DNA from: Chloroflexota bacterium
Lineage (GTDB): Bacteria; Chloroflexota; Anaerolineae; Anaerolineales; Anaerolineaceae
Length of the DNA: 64,000 nt
Direction of reading: 5' to 3'
Assembly (NCBI GenBank): GCA_016838895.1
Contig: JAEKNU010000001.1
Location: 1 to 64,000, forward strand
The notes under the pieces are model-generated. The model did not search any database. It was not told where the DNA came from and worked only from the letters and a program-made list of their open reading frames with translations. Position 1 is the stretch's first letter, and each line of letters opens with the position of its first letter. The translations under genes were made by a program, and so were the position numbers. Below are positions 18,762 to 27,860 of the stretch, piece after piece.

Positions 18762-19328
18762 ATGATTGAAATCAATGCTAGGAATTTAGCTGAACGATTA
18801 ATACCCATTGAGAAAAGTATCCCAATAAATTCTTATACCAATGGATATAAACGGGCAGCAGTGCTTGTGCCATTGATATGGCATGAGCATGATTGGCATA
18901 TTCTATATACAAAGCGGACAGAGACAATACCTCATCATAAAGGGCAAATTTCCTTCCCAGGCGGTATGACCGAAGCTGATGATAAATCCTTCGCGGAAAC
19001 TGCCTTAAGAGAAACAGAAGAAGAGTTAGGTGTATCTCGAAACTCAATTTTAGTTGTAGGCAGCATGGATGAATTTCTTGCGGTATCCGGGGTAACAATC
19101 ATGCCATTTGTGGGCATTATGGAATGGCCGCAGAAATTGAACTTATCAGTTGCAGAAGTGAGTCGTGTGATTCTGATTCCAGTTGATTGGTTATCCGATC
19201 CAACACATCACAGGGAAGGAGAATATCATGGATACAAGGATGTAGTTTTTTACAACGAATATGAAGGTGATCTCTTATGGGGCATTACAGCTAGATTGAC
19301 CAAAACCTTTATCAATCAATTGCAATAA
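18762..19328 (+). CDS. Nudix hydrolase, coenzyme A pyrophosphatase type
   Basis: The 188-residue protein has the Nudix box ending ALRETEEELGV. Upstream of it the CoA-specific motif is seen as LYTKRTETIPHHKGQISFPGG, matching the LLTKRxxxLRxHxGQVxFPGG signature of CoA diphosphatases (NudL/NUDT7 type). It probably cleaves CoA or acyl-CoA to 4'-phosphopantetheine and 3',5'-ADP. It is the last gene of the mnmA unit, 5 bases after trmI, and ends at a strong bidirectional terminator. Confidence 0.87.
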   Translation: MIEINARNLAERLIPIEKSIPINSYTNGYKRAAVLVPLIWHEHDWHILYTKRTETIPHHKGQISFPGGMTEADDKSFAETALRETEEELGVSRNSILVVGSMDEFLAVSGVTIMPFVGIMEWPQKLNLSVAEVSRVILIPVDWLSDPTHHREGEYHGYKDVVFYNEYEGDLLWGITARLTKTFINQLQ

Positions 19329-19363
19329 AAAAAAATGGCATCCCATGGGGAGCCATTTTTTTT
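19328..19363. terminator. Bidirectional terminator between Nudix and L25 genes
   Basis: A 12-bp stem, eight A residues plus ATGGC-type core pairing with GCCAT and eight T residues, has a 12-base loop that itself contains TCCC/GGGA. T-runs exist on both strands. It separates two convergent genes. Confidence 0.9.
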
Positions 19364-19384
19364 GAATTATATAATGAGCTTTGA

Positions 19385-20053
19385 CTATTCTTCGTCTTCT
19401 TCTTTCTTGCCGCGTTCAATAACTTCTGGTTCTGCCAATGTTTCTTCTGTTTCTTCTTCGCCTTCTTCAATTTCATCTTCAGGCAGATCAAGTGAGGCAG
19501 CTCTACCAGTGACCAGAACAATTGAAGCACGAGGATCGTTGAGTACTTTCACGCCCTCAGTAACTTCCATTTTGCCAACACTGTATGTATCACCAATTTC
19601 TTCCAGCATTGAAATATCAATAACATACTTATCCGGTAAATCTTTTGGTAATGCTTCTACAGAGATGGTTGTCAAACTTTGTACTAATACGCCACTGAAA
19701 TTCTTTACTGCTGGGGCTTCTCCAACGATTACCACCTGGACGTTAGCCCGAACAAGTTCATCTGCAGAAATCGCCTGAAAATCAACATGACGATAGGTGC
19801 CAAGAATGAAATCACGCTGGATTTCACGAACAAGACTCATTGAAATGTCGCCATCAATATCAAGATTAACGACAGTGGATGGTGTAATATTACCGATCGC
19901 CTTTGCTGCGTCATGCAGATTTAACAGGATTGGCGTCGATTCTTTGTGTTTACCATAAATAACAGCAGGCAATTTGCCTTCATTGCGAACGTTTTTTACT
20001 TTTTTTCCAATTAATTTACGTTTTGATGCCTTTAAAACAATTTCTTTACCCAT
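19385..20053 (-). CDS. rplY: 50S ribosomal protein L25 (Ctc form)
   Basis: The 222-residue protein has the L25 N-terminal beta-barrel (GKLPAVIYGKHKESTPILLN) that binds 5S rRNA and the C-terminal Ctc/TL5 domain. It closes with an extremely acidic tail from about residue 195. The long form is usual outside Enterobacteria and is linked to general stress in Bacillus. A good sigma-70-type promoter is upstream (20123-20151), and GGAGGA precedes the ATG. It appears monocistronic. Confidence 0.93.
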   Translation of the reverse strand: MGKEIVLKASKRKLIGKKVKNVRNEGKLPAVIYGKHKESTPILLNLHDAAKAIGNITPSTVVNLDIDGDISMSLVREIQRDFILGTYRHVDFQAISADELVRANVQVVIVGEAPAVKNFSGVLVQSLTTISVEALPKDLPDKYVIDISMLEEIGDTYSVGKMEVTEGVKVLNDPRASIVLVTGRAASLDLPEDEIEEGEEETEETLAEPEVIERGKKEEDEE

Positions 20054-20122
20054 TCGATTTCCTCCGAGCGCCTCTCACCCCATAGGGTTACCTTCACTCT
20101 TTGTAATTTTATCAAGCAGATA

Positions 20123-20151
20123 ATTTTATTCTTGTTTTGAATGCCCGTCAA
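20123..20151 (-). promoter_or_regulatory. Sigma-70-type promoter of rplY
   Basis: On the minus strand TTGACG (20151-20146) and TAAAAT (20128-20123) are separated by 17 bases, 70 bases upstream of the rplY start. Confidence 0.75.
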
Positions 20152-20158
20152 GGCATAC

Positions 20159-21151
20159 TTATACGCCAATTCCTTTACTGAATATTAAAAACATACCCAG
20201 GAAATAAACAATGATAAGAAGGACAGCATCAATTTCAATGAAAAAAATCTTGCGTTCAATCTTCGCTAAATTTCCAATCAGAGCCATACCGGTCATGATT
20301 AATCCAATCAATCCGACCATAACAAAATCTTGGCTGATTGTACCCAAAAAACGGCCTTCGGTCATGAAGAAATCTGCTAATGCCAATGAAAAAATATTGA
20401 ACATATTGCTGCCAAAAAGGTTTCCTATTGCCAAATCAAACACACCCAAACGAATTGCAGTAATTGTTGTGACGAGTTCAGGAAGTGATGTGATTAAAGC
20501 AACCAACGCGGTTCCTATGAATCCGGTACCCAAACCCGTAAGTGTGGCAATTTCATTACTAGTACTGACTAACAGGGGCATAATTAATACCAGCGCTAGT
20601 GTAGCAATCGAGAAGCCGATAATCCCTTTTTTGAGACTGGGAAAATCGGAGCTGATTGGCTGATCATCTCTCACTGGGGCAGGGTTGGCGCTATGTTGGA
20701 TAATGCGCATACCGATGATATAAGCTGACAAAATAATCAGGCTGTCAATGCCCACCCAACCTATTTTCGTTTCTATATCTGCCATAATGAAAAAGGTTGC
20801 TAATCCAATTAGAAATACTGAAATTGCACCTGAGAGGGCATGCCGATGAGCCACTTTGCGTAAAACCCTTGTTGTACGTGACATCAAGTCGGTTAATCCG
20901 AGTAATAGCATGTTTACCATATTGCTGCCAAACATATTGCCTGCGGCTAAATCCGGTTCACCAATGGATATGGAATTGATTGTCGTCAAAAATTCAGGTA
21001 ATGATGTTGCGCCTGCTAATAATATTAACCCAATAAACATACCGCTGATCTTTGTACGAACAGCAATAACATCTCCATATTCAGCGAGTTTAATGGCAGC
21101 TACAACTAAGATTGCGGCACTGAAAGCAAATTTAAGCCAGACGAGGATCAT
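20159..21151 (-). CDS. Calcium/sodium antiporter family (CaCA, YrbG-like)
   Basis: This is an about 330-residue membrane protein with ten or so hydrophobic segments. The two alpha-repeats are plain: GATSLPEF...GNMFGSNMVNM in the first half and ITSLPELV...GNLFGSNMFNI in the second, holding the ion-binding acidic residues. It exchanges Na+ or H+ against Ca2+ or another cation across the cytoplasmic membrane. I prefer the ATG at 21151. The frame extends to 21160. Either way, the start lies inside the end of the PII-like gene, so the two are coupled. Confidence 0.85.
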   Translation of the reverse strand: MILVWLKFAFSAAILVVAAIKLAEYGDVIAVRTKISGMFIGLILLAGATSLPEFLTTINSISIGEPDLAAGNMFGSNMVNMLLLGLTDLMSRTTRVLRKVAHRHALSGAISVFLIGLATFFIMADIETKIGWVGIDSLIILSAYIIGMRIIQHSANPAPVRDDQPISSDFPSLKKGIIGFSIATLALVLIMPLLVSTSNEIATLTGLGTGFIGTALVALITSLPELVTTITAIRLGVFDLAIGNLFGSNMFNIFSLALADFFMTEGRFLGTISQDFVMVGLIGLIMTGMALIGNLAKIERKIFFIEIDAVLLIIVYFLGMFLIFSKGIGV

Positions 21152-21485
21152 TTGGCACACCTTTTACAAAGTCAAGCGACCAGGCGAACAGGATTCCTGT
21201 ATCCGGATCATTTAAATCACCAACGATGGATTCTGTAGCTGCTTCGCACTTTTGGATGACTTCTTCATTCGGAACAACGGTTAACAATGTGATATTGCCT
21301 TCTTCAATCCCAACCGCTAAAGGCGTGAATTGAAATCGCATAGGTATGCGTTGTTTTTGTATTGCCCGGCGATGAATACCGGTACTTTCAATGATTGTAA
21401 CGCCGGATATACCGACATTTTCCCAAGCTTCAAGAATTTTATCTAATTGGTTGGGGTCATCCAAAACAAACATAATAGCGTACAT
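21132..21485 (-). CDS. PII-like small regulatory protein
   Basis: This 117-residue protein resembles the ferredoxin-like PII/CutA class: MYAIMFVLDDPNQLDKILEAWENVGISGVTIIEST is the beta1-alpha1-beta2 pattern, and EGNITLLTVVPNEEVIQKCEAATESIVGD the second half. The T-loop tyrosine region of GlnB is absent. The start at 21485 is chosen because AAGGAG stands 6 bases before it. A frame start at 21503 would include the ribosome site. Its 3' end overlaps the antiporter start. PII-like proteins next to a transporter usually bind a nucleotide and gate or tune that transporter. That is the inference here, not shown by the sequence. Confidence 0.6.
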   Translation of the reverse strand: MYAIMFVLDDPNQLDKILEAWENVGISGVTIIESTGIHRRAIQKQRIPMRFQFTPLAVGIEEGNITLLTVVPNEEVIQKCEAATESIVGDLNDPDTGILFAWSLDFVKGVPNDPRLA

Positions 21486-21546
21486 CTGTTTCTCCTTGCT
21501 CATCTCAATGATTGGGAGTGATGGATAATTGTATCAGAAGTAAATA

Positions 21547-23046
21547 TTAGCTTACCCAATGTAATGAATGATCAATTGCTTTTTTCCACTCTCCATAATA
21601 TTTCTGGCGAGTTGTTTCATCCATTTTTGGATTCCACTGTACATCTTTTTTCCATTTCTCGCTCAGTTCAAACGTGTTCTTCCAGAAATCCATGGCTAAG
21701 CCGGCTGCATAAGCTGCACCCAACGCAGTGGTTTCGGTAATTTTCGGACGGATAATAGGAATATTGAGTATATCTGCCTGAAATTGCATTAATAATTCAT
21801 TTTGGACCATGCCACCATCAACAGCTAAAGAATGCAATTTTACTTGAGAATCGGCATACATGGCATCCAGTACATCTTTTGTCTGGAATGCAGTTGCCTC
21901 AAGGGCAGCTCTGGCGAGATGGCCTGAAGTGGCATAGCGTGTTAATCCTGCGACGATGCCCCTGGCGTCATTTCGCCAATATGGAGCAAATAATCCGGAA
22001 AATGCAGGCACAAAGTAGACACCGCCGTTATCCTCAACACTGGCAGCCAGGCTCTCGATTTCACTGGCAGTTTGGATGATTTTCATATTATCGCGCAGCC
22101 ATTGGATTAATGCACCGGTTATGGCAATGGATCCTTCCAGGCAGTAGATCACTGGTTCAGCAGCAATTTGATAACCAATGGTGGTTAATAGTCCGTGCTT
22201 GCTGATTACAGGTTTTTCACCGGTATTTAGCAGCAAGAAACAGCCTGTTCCGTAGGTGTTCTTGGCTTGGCCGGAATTGAAAGCCGTCTGACCAAATAAT
22301 GCAGCCTGTTGATCTCCGAGTGCTGCACTGATCGCAATGGGTTTATCAAATACATCAATCATATCGCCATAAAATTGAGATGACGGACGAACTTCCGGCA
22401 TCATTTGTATAGGAATGCCAAAAATCCTGAGTAAATCTTCGTCCCACATTTGGGAAAATATGTTATACAGCAGCGTGCGAGAGGCATTTGTAATATCGGT
22501 GATATGTATACCACCCTTAATGCCACCTGTTAGGTTCCAGATCAGCCATGTATCAATTGTGCCAAATAAGACCATGCCTTTGGCTGCATCTGAAGCAATT
22601 TGAGGATCATTTTCGAGTAACCATTTTACTTTTGTTGCTGAAAAATAGGGGGAGATCGGTAATCCGGTTTTTTTTCGGAAGAATTCTTCCCCATGAGTTT
22701 TGATTAATTGATTACAGATTACATCTGTACGCATATCCTGCCAGACAATGGCATTGCCATAAGGTTGCCCTGTGGTTTTATTCCATAACAGGCAGGTTTC
22801 ACGTTGATTTGTGATGCCAAGTGCTGCAATTTCATGAATATCAATGTTTTTTTTCGCGATTGCTTCTTTCATCACTTTGATGGATGAGTTGAGAATTTCT
22901 ATTGGATTATGTTCGACCCAACCAGGTTTGGGGAAAATTTGTTGATGCTCTGCCTGAGAAAGTGATACGATTTCACCGTCATGATTGAAAATAATGCATC
23001 GTGAACTGGTGGTACCCTGATCAAGCGCTGCAATATATTTTTTCAT
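21547..23046 (-). CDS. glpK: Glycerol kinase
   Basis: The 499-residue FGGY-family protein begins KKYIAALDQGTTSSRCIIFN, with the glycerol-site segments NQRETCLLW and WQDMRTD. Later it has the ATP site GTGCFLLLNTG and the signature GLTRYATSGHLARAALEATAFQTKDVLDAM. It phosphorylates glycerol to sn-glycerol 3-phosphate in the cytoplasm. No glpF or glpD is adjacent. Length and motifs are fully normal. It starts 149 bp from divergent rmlB. Confidence 0.97.
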   Translation of the reverse strand: MKKYIAALDQGTTSSRCIIFNHDGEIVSLSQAEHQQIFPKPGWVEHNPIEILNSSIKVMKEAIAKKNIDIHEIAALGITNQRETCLLWNKTTGQPYGNAIVWQDMRTDVICNQLIKTHGEEFFRKKTGLPISPYFSATKVKWLLENDPQIASDAAKGMVLFGTIDTWLIWNLTGGIKGGIHITDITNASRTLLYNIFSQMWDEDLLRIFGIPIQMMPEVRPSSQFYGDMIDVFDKPIAISAALGDQQAALFGQTAFNSGQAKNTYGTGCFLLLNTGEKPVISKHGLLTTIGYQIAAEPVIYCLEGSIAITGALIQWLRDNMKIIQTASEIESLAASVEDNGGVYFVPAFSGLFAPYWRNDARGIVAGLTRYATSGHLARAALEATAFQTKDVLDAMYADSQVKLHSLAVDGGMVQNELLMQFQADILNIPIIRPKITETTALGAAYAAGLAMDFWKNTFELSEKWKKDVQWNPKMDETTRQKYYGEWKKAIDHSLHWVS

Positions 23047-23194
23047 CTCTTTTCTCCCTTCAAAGAATTACCTATATTTTAGCGGAGAATATGATCATTT
23101 GCATACCTGCAACTATATCCAAATCATACGGAATTAATGTAAAATTACCTGTGGGTTAAAATGAATAGCACACATAGGAGAAAACAAAGTTTTC

Positions 23195-24280
23195 ATGAAA
23201 AACTTACTCGTGACAGGTGGATGTGGATTTATTGGATCAAACTTTATCCATTACCTTCATACTATTGAACCATCTTTGAGAATTTACAATATTGATTCTC
23301 TTACATATGCAGCTAATCAAGACAATTTGGCAAATCTAAAAGGGAAAGCCAATTATGTGTTTATTCAAGGTGATATTTGCGATTCAGATCTTGTAGAAAG
23401 AGTGCTTATTGAGAGTGATATTGATACGGTAGTTCATTTTGCAGCTGAAACCCATGTTGATCGATCTATATATGGACCTGAGGCTTTTATTCATACAAAC
23501 GTCGTTGGTACTTTTAGGCTATTGGAAGCTGTAAAAAAAGTATGGCTCTCTCAGGAAAATAGCAATTCTGATCAATTTCGTTTTCATCATGTTTCAACTG
23601 ATGAGGTATATGGATCATTAAGTCCTACGGATCCGGCTTTTAGTGAAAGTACACCATATGCACCAAATTCTCCGTATTCAGCATCCAAGGCAGCCAGTGA
23701 TCATTTGGTGCGTTCTTATTCCCATACGTATCAGCTACCTATTACGATCAGCAATTGTTCCAATAATTATGGAGCATATCAATATCCTGAAAAATTGATT
23801 CCTTTGGTTGTATTAAATGCGATGAAAGGTGATCCTTTGCCGGTTTATGGTGATGGAAGGCAAATACGAGATTGGCTTTATGTTATTGATCATTGCGATG
23901 CGATTTATCAAATATTAACTCGTGGGAAACCAGGAGAAACATATAACATCGGTGGCGATACACAATTAACAACAGTTGAAGTGATTACAACAATCTGTGC
24001 TATTATGGATGAGTTGCTACCTCAATCAGCAGTATTGCCTCATAATCAACTCATAAAATATGTAAATGATCGTCCTGGTCATGATCGCCGATATGCGATT
24101 GATGCAACAAAAATTCAAAATGAATTAAATTGGTGCCCCAAAACAAACTTCCAGGAAGGCATCTTGAAGACAGTCAATTGGTATCTACAAAATTTGGATT
24201 GGGTTGAAGAAATGTTATCCCGCAAGGACTATAAAATTTGGCTGGAAAAAAATTACGATCAACGTGGGGAGGATAAGTAA
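23195..24280 (+). CDS. rfbB: dTDP-glucose 4,6-dehydratase
   Basis: The 361-residue extended SDR has [10 protein letters not shown] near the start, [12 protein letters not shown], the catalytic [10 protein letters not shown] and [10 protein letters not shown]. It makes dTDP-4-keto-6-deoxyglucose, precursor of dTDP-rhamnose and 4-amino-4,6-dideoxy sugars. The stop codon overlaps the rfbA ATG by one base (TAATG). rfbC and rfbD are not here, so the product may serve aminosugars, for which an aminotransferase is encoded at 33.9-35.1 kb. GGAG lies rather far (14 bases) from the ATG. Confidence 0.95.
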   Translation: MKNLLVTGGCGFIGSNFIHYLHTIEPSLRIYNIDSLTYAANQDNLANLKGKANYVFIQGDICDSDLVERVLIESDIDTVVHFAAETHVDRSIYGPEAFIHTNVVGTFRLLEAVKKVWLSQENSNSDQFRFHHVSTDEVYGSLSPTDPAFSESTPYAPNSPYSASKAASDHLVRSYSHTYQLPITISNCSNNYGAYQYPEKLIPLVVLNAMKGDPLPVYGDGRQIRDWLYVIDHCDAIYQILTRGKPGETYNIGGDTQLTTVEVITTICAIMDELLPQSAVLPHNQLIKYVNDRPGHDRRYAIDATKIQNELNWCPKTNFQEGILKTVNWYLQNLDWVEEMLSRKDYKIWLEKNYDQRGEDK

Positions 24281-25155
24281 TGCGCGGTATAGTTCTGGCT
24301 GGAGGAAAAGGAACAAGATTATATCCACTTACATTGACAATCAGTAAACAGTTGTTACCGGTTTACGATAAACCCATGATTTATTATCCTATTTCAATGT
24401 TGATGCTGGCAGGCATCAGGGAAGTTCTGATTATTACAACACCGGAGGATACACCAGCGTACAAACAATTGCTAAAAGATGGCAGTCAATGGGGGATGAC
24501 TTTTGAATATGCAGTTCAGGAAAAGCCAGGAGGTCTGGCTGAAGCATTTATTGTAGGGGAAGCATTTATCAAAAATGAACCTGTTTGCCTCATATTAGGT
24601 GACAATATATTCTTTGGGACTGGTTTGTCTACAATACTTCAGCAAGCCGCTGAATTGGTTGATGGTGCAAAGATATTTGCATACGCTGTACGGGATCCAC
24701 AACGTTATGGGGTTGTGGAATTTGATTATTCTCACAAGGTGCTCTCACTGGAAGAAAAGCCAGAATCACCTAAATCAAATTATGCCGTTCCCGGAATCTA
24801 TTTTTATGATAAGCAGGTGAGTGAGATTGCCAAAAATTTACGCCCATCTATTCGTGGGGAATTGGAAATTACTGATCTAAATAATATCTACTTATCTATG
24901 GAAAAACTATATGTAGGAGTTTTGGGACGAGGTATTGCCTGGCTGGATGCTGGTACGCATGAATCATTATTACAAGCCTCTGAATTTGTTCAGGCAGTAG
25001 AAGATCGTCAAGGATTGATGATTGCCTGCCCGGAAGAAATTGCATATCGAATGGGTTTTATCAGTAAAGAACAACTTGCCGAACTGGCAAATGCTTTGAA
25101 ACAAAACAATTACGGTGAATATTTATTTAGTATCCTTGAAGATGGAATCTATTGA
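24280..25155 (+). CDS. rfbA: Glucose-1-phosphate thymidylyltransferase
   Basis: The 291-residue nucleotidyltransferase starts [18 protein letters not shown], followed by [24 protein letters not shown] and [20 protein letters not shown], all RmlA signatures. It forms dTDP-glucose from dTTP and glucose 1-phosphate. It is coupled to rfbB by a one-base overlap. Its last 7 bases overlap the end of the convergent TrmH-type gene. Confidence 0.96.
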   Translation: MRGIVLAGGKGTRLYPLTLTISKQLLPVYDKPMIYYPISMLMLAGIREVLIITTPEDTPAYKQLLKDGSQWGMTFEYAVQEKPGGLAEAFIVGEAFIKNEPVCLILGDNIFFGTGLSTILQQAAELVDGAKIFAYAVRDPQRYGVVEFDYSHKVLSLEEKPESPKSNYAVPGIYFYDKQVSEIAKNLRPSIRGELEITDLNNIYLSMEKLYVGVLGRGIAWLDAGTHESLLQASEFVQAVEDRQGLMIACPEEIAYRMGFISKEQLAELANALKQNNYGEYLFSILEDGIY

Positions 25156-25802
25156 TTGTTGTTATTTCTTGGAAAATATCGCAGAAAATACGCGGCGATT
25201 CCATAAGCTACAGCAACATTTAATGAATCTTTAAAACCTGACATTGGGATTGATACAATTTGATGGCAATAAGATAAAACCCTGGGATCTAATCCGGAAA
25301 CTTCACTGCCAAGAACCAGTAGTATAGGTTTTGAAGGCAGGACAGGTATAAGGTTTTGCAGATTAATTGCCTCGTTACCACCTTCAAGGGCAAGAATATG
25401 ATAGCCTTGCGCATGACGATCACGAATGATTTCAAGGGAATCGGGATAATAATCCCAGGCTAGTGAAAATTCAGCGCCAAGCGCAGTTTTAGAAACTTTA
25501 GGATTCTCAGGGGTAGATGTCATCCCGCAAAGGTGTAACATCTTGATGCCTGCACTATCGCTTGTGCGAAAAATAGAACCAACATTGAATGCTGAACGAA
25601 TATTTTCGAGAACCACTTCAATGGTTTGATCAAAGGATTGATGCACTTGCTTTTGTACTTTTACAGGTTCGTAAAAGGTTTCTTGATCAAATTGATCGCA
25701 ACCACAGCGTGGACAGGAAGACAGTGGTTGTCGATCCGGTTGATATGGAAATCGAAAACCACAATCTGGGTTTGAACAATGATAAACAACATGATTTTGC
25801 AT
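25149..25802 (-). CDS. TrmH/SpoU-family RNA methyltransferase with N-terminal zinc ribbon
   Basis: The 217-residue protein has a rubredoxin-like zinc site in the first 40 residues (C9, C14, C30, C33). A SPOUT domain follows, with the three SpoU motifs [28 protein letters not shown] and [21 protein letters not shown]. It is expected to 2'-O-methylate a ribose in tRNA or rRNA. The zinc ribbon is an addition to the usual architecture and probably contributes RNA binding. The target is unknown. Confidence 0.85.
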   Translation of the reverse strand: MQNHVVYHCSNPDCGFRFPYQPDRQPLSSCPRCGCDQFDQETFYEPVKVQKQVHQSFDQTIEVVLENIRSAFNVGSIFRTSDSAGIKMLHLCGMTSTPENPKVSKTALGAEFSLAWDYYPDSLEIIRDRHAQGYHILALEGGNEAINLQNLIPVLPSKPILLVLGSEVSGLDPRVLSYCHQIVSIPMSGFKDSLNVAVAYGIAAYFLRYFPRNNNNQ

Positions 25803-25847
25803 AATATTTCAAGCAAATTATAACGGATGCTTGTGGAGGAGAAAAGG

Positions 25848-26762
25848 ATGAATGTCTTTGGAAGTATTGAAGCCGGGGGAACAAAAATTGTATGTTTGAT
25901 TGCTAAAAATAGCACAGATATTCTGGATCAATGGGTGATTCAAACAGAAGCACCTGAGATGACATTAAATGCGATTGTATCTTATTTTCGTGATGCTTTA
26001 TCACAACATGCTAATTGGAATTTACAAGCTGTGGGTATTACTTCATTTGGACCAGTTGATTTGATATTAAATTCAAAGACCTATGGACATATTGAACAAA
26101 CACCAAAACCAGGTTGGACAGGCACAGATATTTATGGATATATCAAAAATGCGTTAAAGGTGCCGGTATTTCTGGATACTGACGTGGGTGGTGCTGCACT
26201 AGCCGAATATACTGTGGGTGCAGGGAAGGGAAAAGAATCCTTGATTTATATCACCATCGGCACAGGTATTGGGGGAGCCTTCATTTTCAAGGGTGAAAAT
26301 ATATACAGCAAGCACCATGCTGAAATTGGGCACATTAAGGTGCCGCGTATTGTCGAGGATACTTTTAAAGGTGTATGCCCGTTTCATGGTGATTGTTTTG
26401 AGGGTATGGCCAGTGGCCCATCTATGGAAAAACGCTGGGGTATGCCGGCCAATCAATTGCCAGATGATCATGCAGGTTGGGCATTTGAAGCAGGTTATAT
26501 CGGGCAGGCCGTGATTAATTTGCTTTACACCCTATCCCCTGAAATGATTGTTTTAGGCGGCGGCGTAATGATGCATGATGGGTTGATTGATCAGATCAGG
26601 GATTATGTAGCTTCAAATATGAATGACTATTGCCAACCCGATGCGTATAAGCAGGATATCAAATCCACAATTGTATTGCCCGGTAGCGGGAATATTGCCG
26701 GGGCAATTGGCGGCCTTATTTTAGCTGAAAATGGAATGAAATTAAATAAGAAGAAGGAATAA
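25848..26762 (+). CDS. ROK-family sugar kinase, fructokinase type
   Basis: This 304-residue kinase has the phosphate loop GSIEAGGTKI, the ROK signature region with LIYITIGTGIGGAFI, and the zinc motif CPFHGDCFEGMASGPS, of the HxxCxEG kind found in Bacillus-type fructokinases. It probably phosphorylates fructose, and mannose or glucose are possible. The start at 25848 has GGAGGAG six bases upstream. An ATG at 25827 would lie before that site. It converges with rpiB, 7 bases between the stops. Confidence 0.87.
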   Translation: MNVFGSIEAGGTKIVCLIAKNSTDILDQWVIQTEAPEMTLNAIVSYFRDALSQHANWNLQAVGITSFGPVDLILNSKTYGHIEQTPKPGWTGTDIYGYIKNALKVPVFLDTDVGGAALAEYTVGAGKGKESLIYITIGTGIGGAFIFKGENIYSKHHAEIGHIKVPRIVEDTFKGVCPFHGDCFEGMASGPSMEKRWGMPANQLPDDHAGWAFEAGYIGQAVINLLYTLSPEMIVLGGGVMMHDGLIDQIRDYVASNMNDYCQPDAYKQDIKSTIVLPGSGNIAGAIGGLILAENGMKLNKKKE

Positions 26763-26769
26763 GAATTTA

Positions 26770-27216
26770 TTATTCCTCTTCTTCCAAGTTGCGGATTTTA
26801 TCAAATCGACGCTGATATTTCTCACCTGAAAAGTATTCAGCAGATAAAAAAGCACTGACAAGGTCTTTTGATAACTCAGTGCCAATAATGCGTCCCCCCA
26901 GACAAAGTGTATTCATCTGGTCATGCTCAACACCCTGATGTGCAGAATATACATCATGACAAATTGCAGCATAAATACCTTTCATTTTATTGGCTGCGAT
27001 GCAGGCACCAACGCCAGAGCCGCACATAACAATCGCCCGATCAGCTGAGCCGTTTTGTACTGCCTGACAGGCTTTTTTGACAAAGTCCGGAAAATCAACA
27101 GATGCTTCACTATTTGTTCCAAAATCTAATACTTCATGGTTGAGCGATTCAATGGTTTCAATTACAGATTGTTTTAGTGGGAACCCACCATGATCTGTTG
27201 CTACTGCTATTTTCAT
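26770..27216 (-). CDS. rpiB: Ribose-5-phosphate isomerase B
   Basis: The 148-residue protein begins MKIAVATDHGGFPLK and has the RpiB active-site loop MCGSGVGACIAANK with the catalytic Cys, and DVYSAHQGVEHDQMNTLCLGGR. It interconverts ribose 5-phosphate and ribulose 5-phosphate in the pentose phosphate pathway. Related LacAB enzymes are an alternative, but the motifs favour RpiB. The acidic end NLEEEE is unremarkable. It is monocistronic as far as seen. Confidence 0.94.
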   Translation of the reverse strand: MKIAVATDHGGFPLKQSVIETIESLNHEVLDFGTNSEASVDFPDFVKKACQAVQNGSADRAIVMCGSGVGACIAANKMKGIYAAICHDVYSAHQGVEHDQMNTLCLGGRIIGTELSKDLVSAFLSAEYFSGEKYQRRFDKIRNLEEEE

Positions 27217-27273
27217 ATTTACCTCAAAATTTTATTAGTAGAGATGAATAACCCAAAATTCCTCTAATATGTC

Positions 27274-27282
27274 TGTTATAAT
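27274..27282 (+). promoter_or_regulatory. Extended -10 promoter of the redoxin/folate unit
   Basis: TGTTATAAT (27274-27282) is an extended -10 element located 32 bases before the ATG at 27315. No good -35 is present, which is acceptable for this class. Confidence 0.5.
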
Positions 27283-27314
27283 ACGAAAAAATCTTATTTA
27301 TTCGTGAAAAGACT

Positions 27315-27860
27315 ATGAAAAGAAAAAAATGGCTTACAATCCTGTTTAGCGTCTTAAGTATATATCTTGTTTGGATTCTGACAAGTGCAATACTATATAA
27401 ACCTGTAAAAGTAGAAAAAATTTACTCGCCCGCCAGAGGGTTTTATGCACCAGCTTTCACATTATCTACTTTAGACGGCAATTCTTTTACTTTATCTGAT
27501 CATATTGGCAAACCCATGCTGGTAACGCTGTGGGCAAGTTGGTGTGGTCCCTGTAAAGCCGAAATGCCGGATTTTAATCAAGTTTATAAGGAAATGCAGG
27601 ATGAGATATTGATTGTTGGTGTCAATGTAACCAACCAGGATAGTTTATTAGATGTTACGAATTTTGTTGCCGAAAACGATTTGATTTTTCCAATTTTACT
27701 GGATACACAAGGGGAAGTCGCTGATCTATATCAATTACAGGGTCTGCCAATGACATTTGTAATTGATTCAGAGGGCATCATTCAGCAAAGGATTGTCGGT
27801 GGTCCTATATCGGCTGCTTCGGTTCGTGGTTTCTTTAGTGAATTAATGAGGGAGGATTAA
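27315..27860 (+). CDS. TlpA/ResA-like membrane-anchored thiol-disulfide oxidoreductase
   Basis: The 181-residue protein has an N-terminal membrane anchor (about 7-28) and a thioredoxin-fold domain outside the membrane. The redox motif is WCGPC (C77, C80), preceded by VTLWAS. LQGLPMTFVIDSEG contains the cis-Pro loop. ResA/TlpA proteins reduce disulfides, for example in apocytochromes. No cytochrome maturation genes are near. It is followed without a gap by the Lgt-like gene, and the two are surely cotranscribed. Confidence 0.88.
   Translation: MKRKKWLTILFSVLSIYLVWILTSAILYKPVKVEKIYSPARGFYAPAFTLSTLDGNSFTLSDHIGKPMLVTLWASWCGPCKAEMPDFNQVYKEMQDEILIVGVNVTNQDSLLDVTNFVAENDLIFPILLDTQGEVADLYQLQGLPMTFVIDSEGIIQQRIVGGPISAASVRGFFSELMRED

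Noticed and set aside
21153-21169. TGGCAC-N5-TTACA, sigma-54-like
   Set aside because: The -12 element lacks the GC pair, and the site lies in coding sequence in a direction with no gene to serve.
26745-26790. Imperfect inverted repeat across the ends of the ROK kinase and rpiB genes
   Set aside because: The arms contain a two-base mismatch and are mostly coding, so I cannot call a terminator with confidence.
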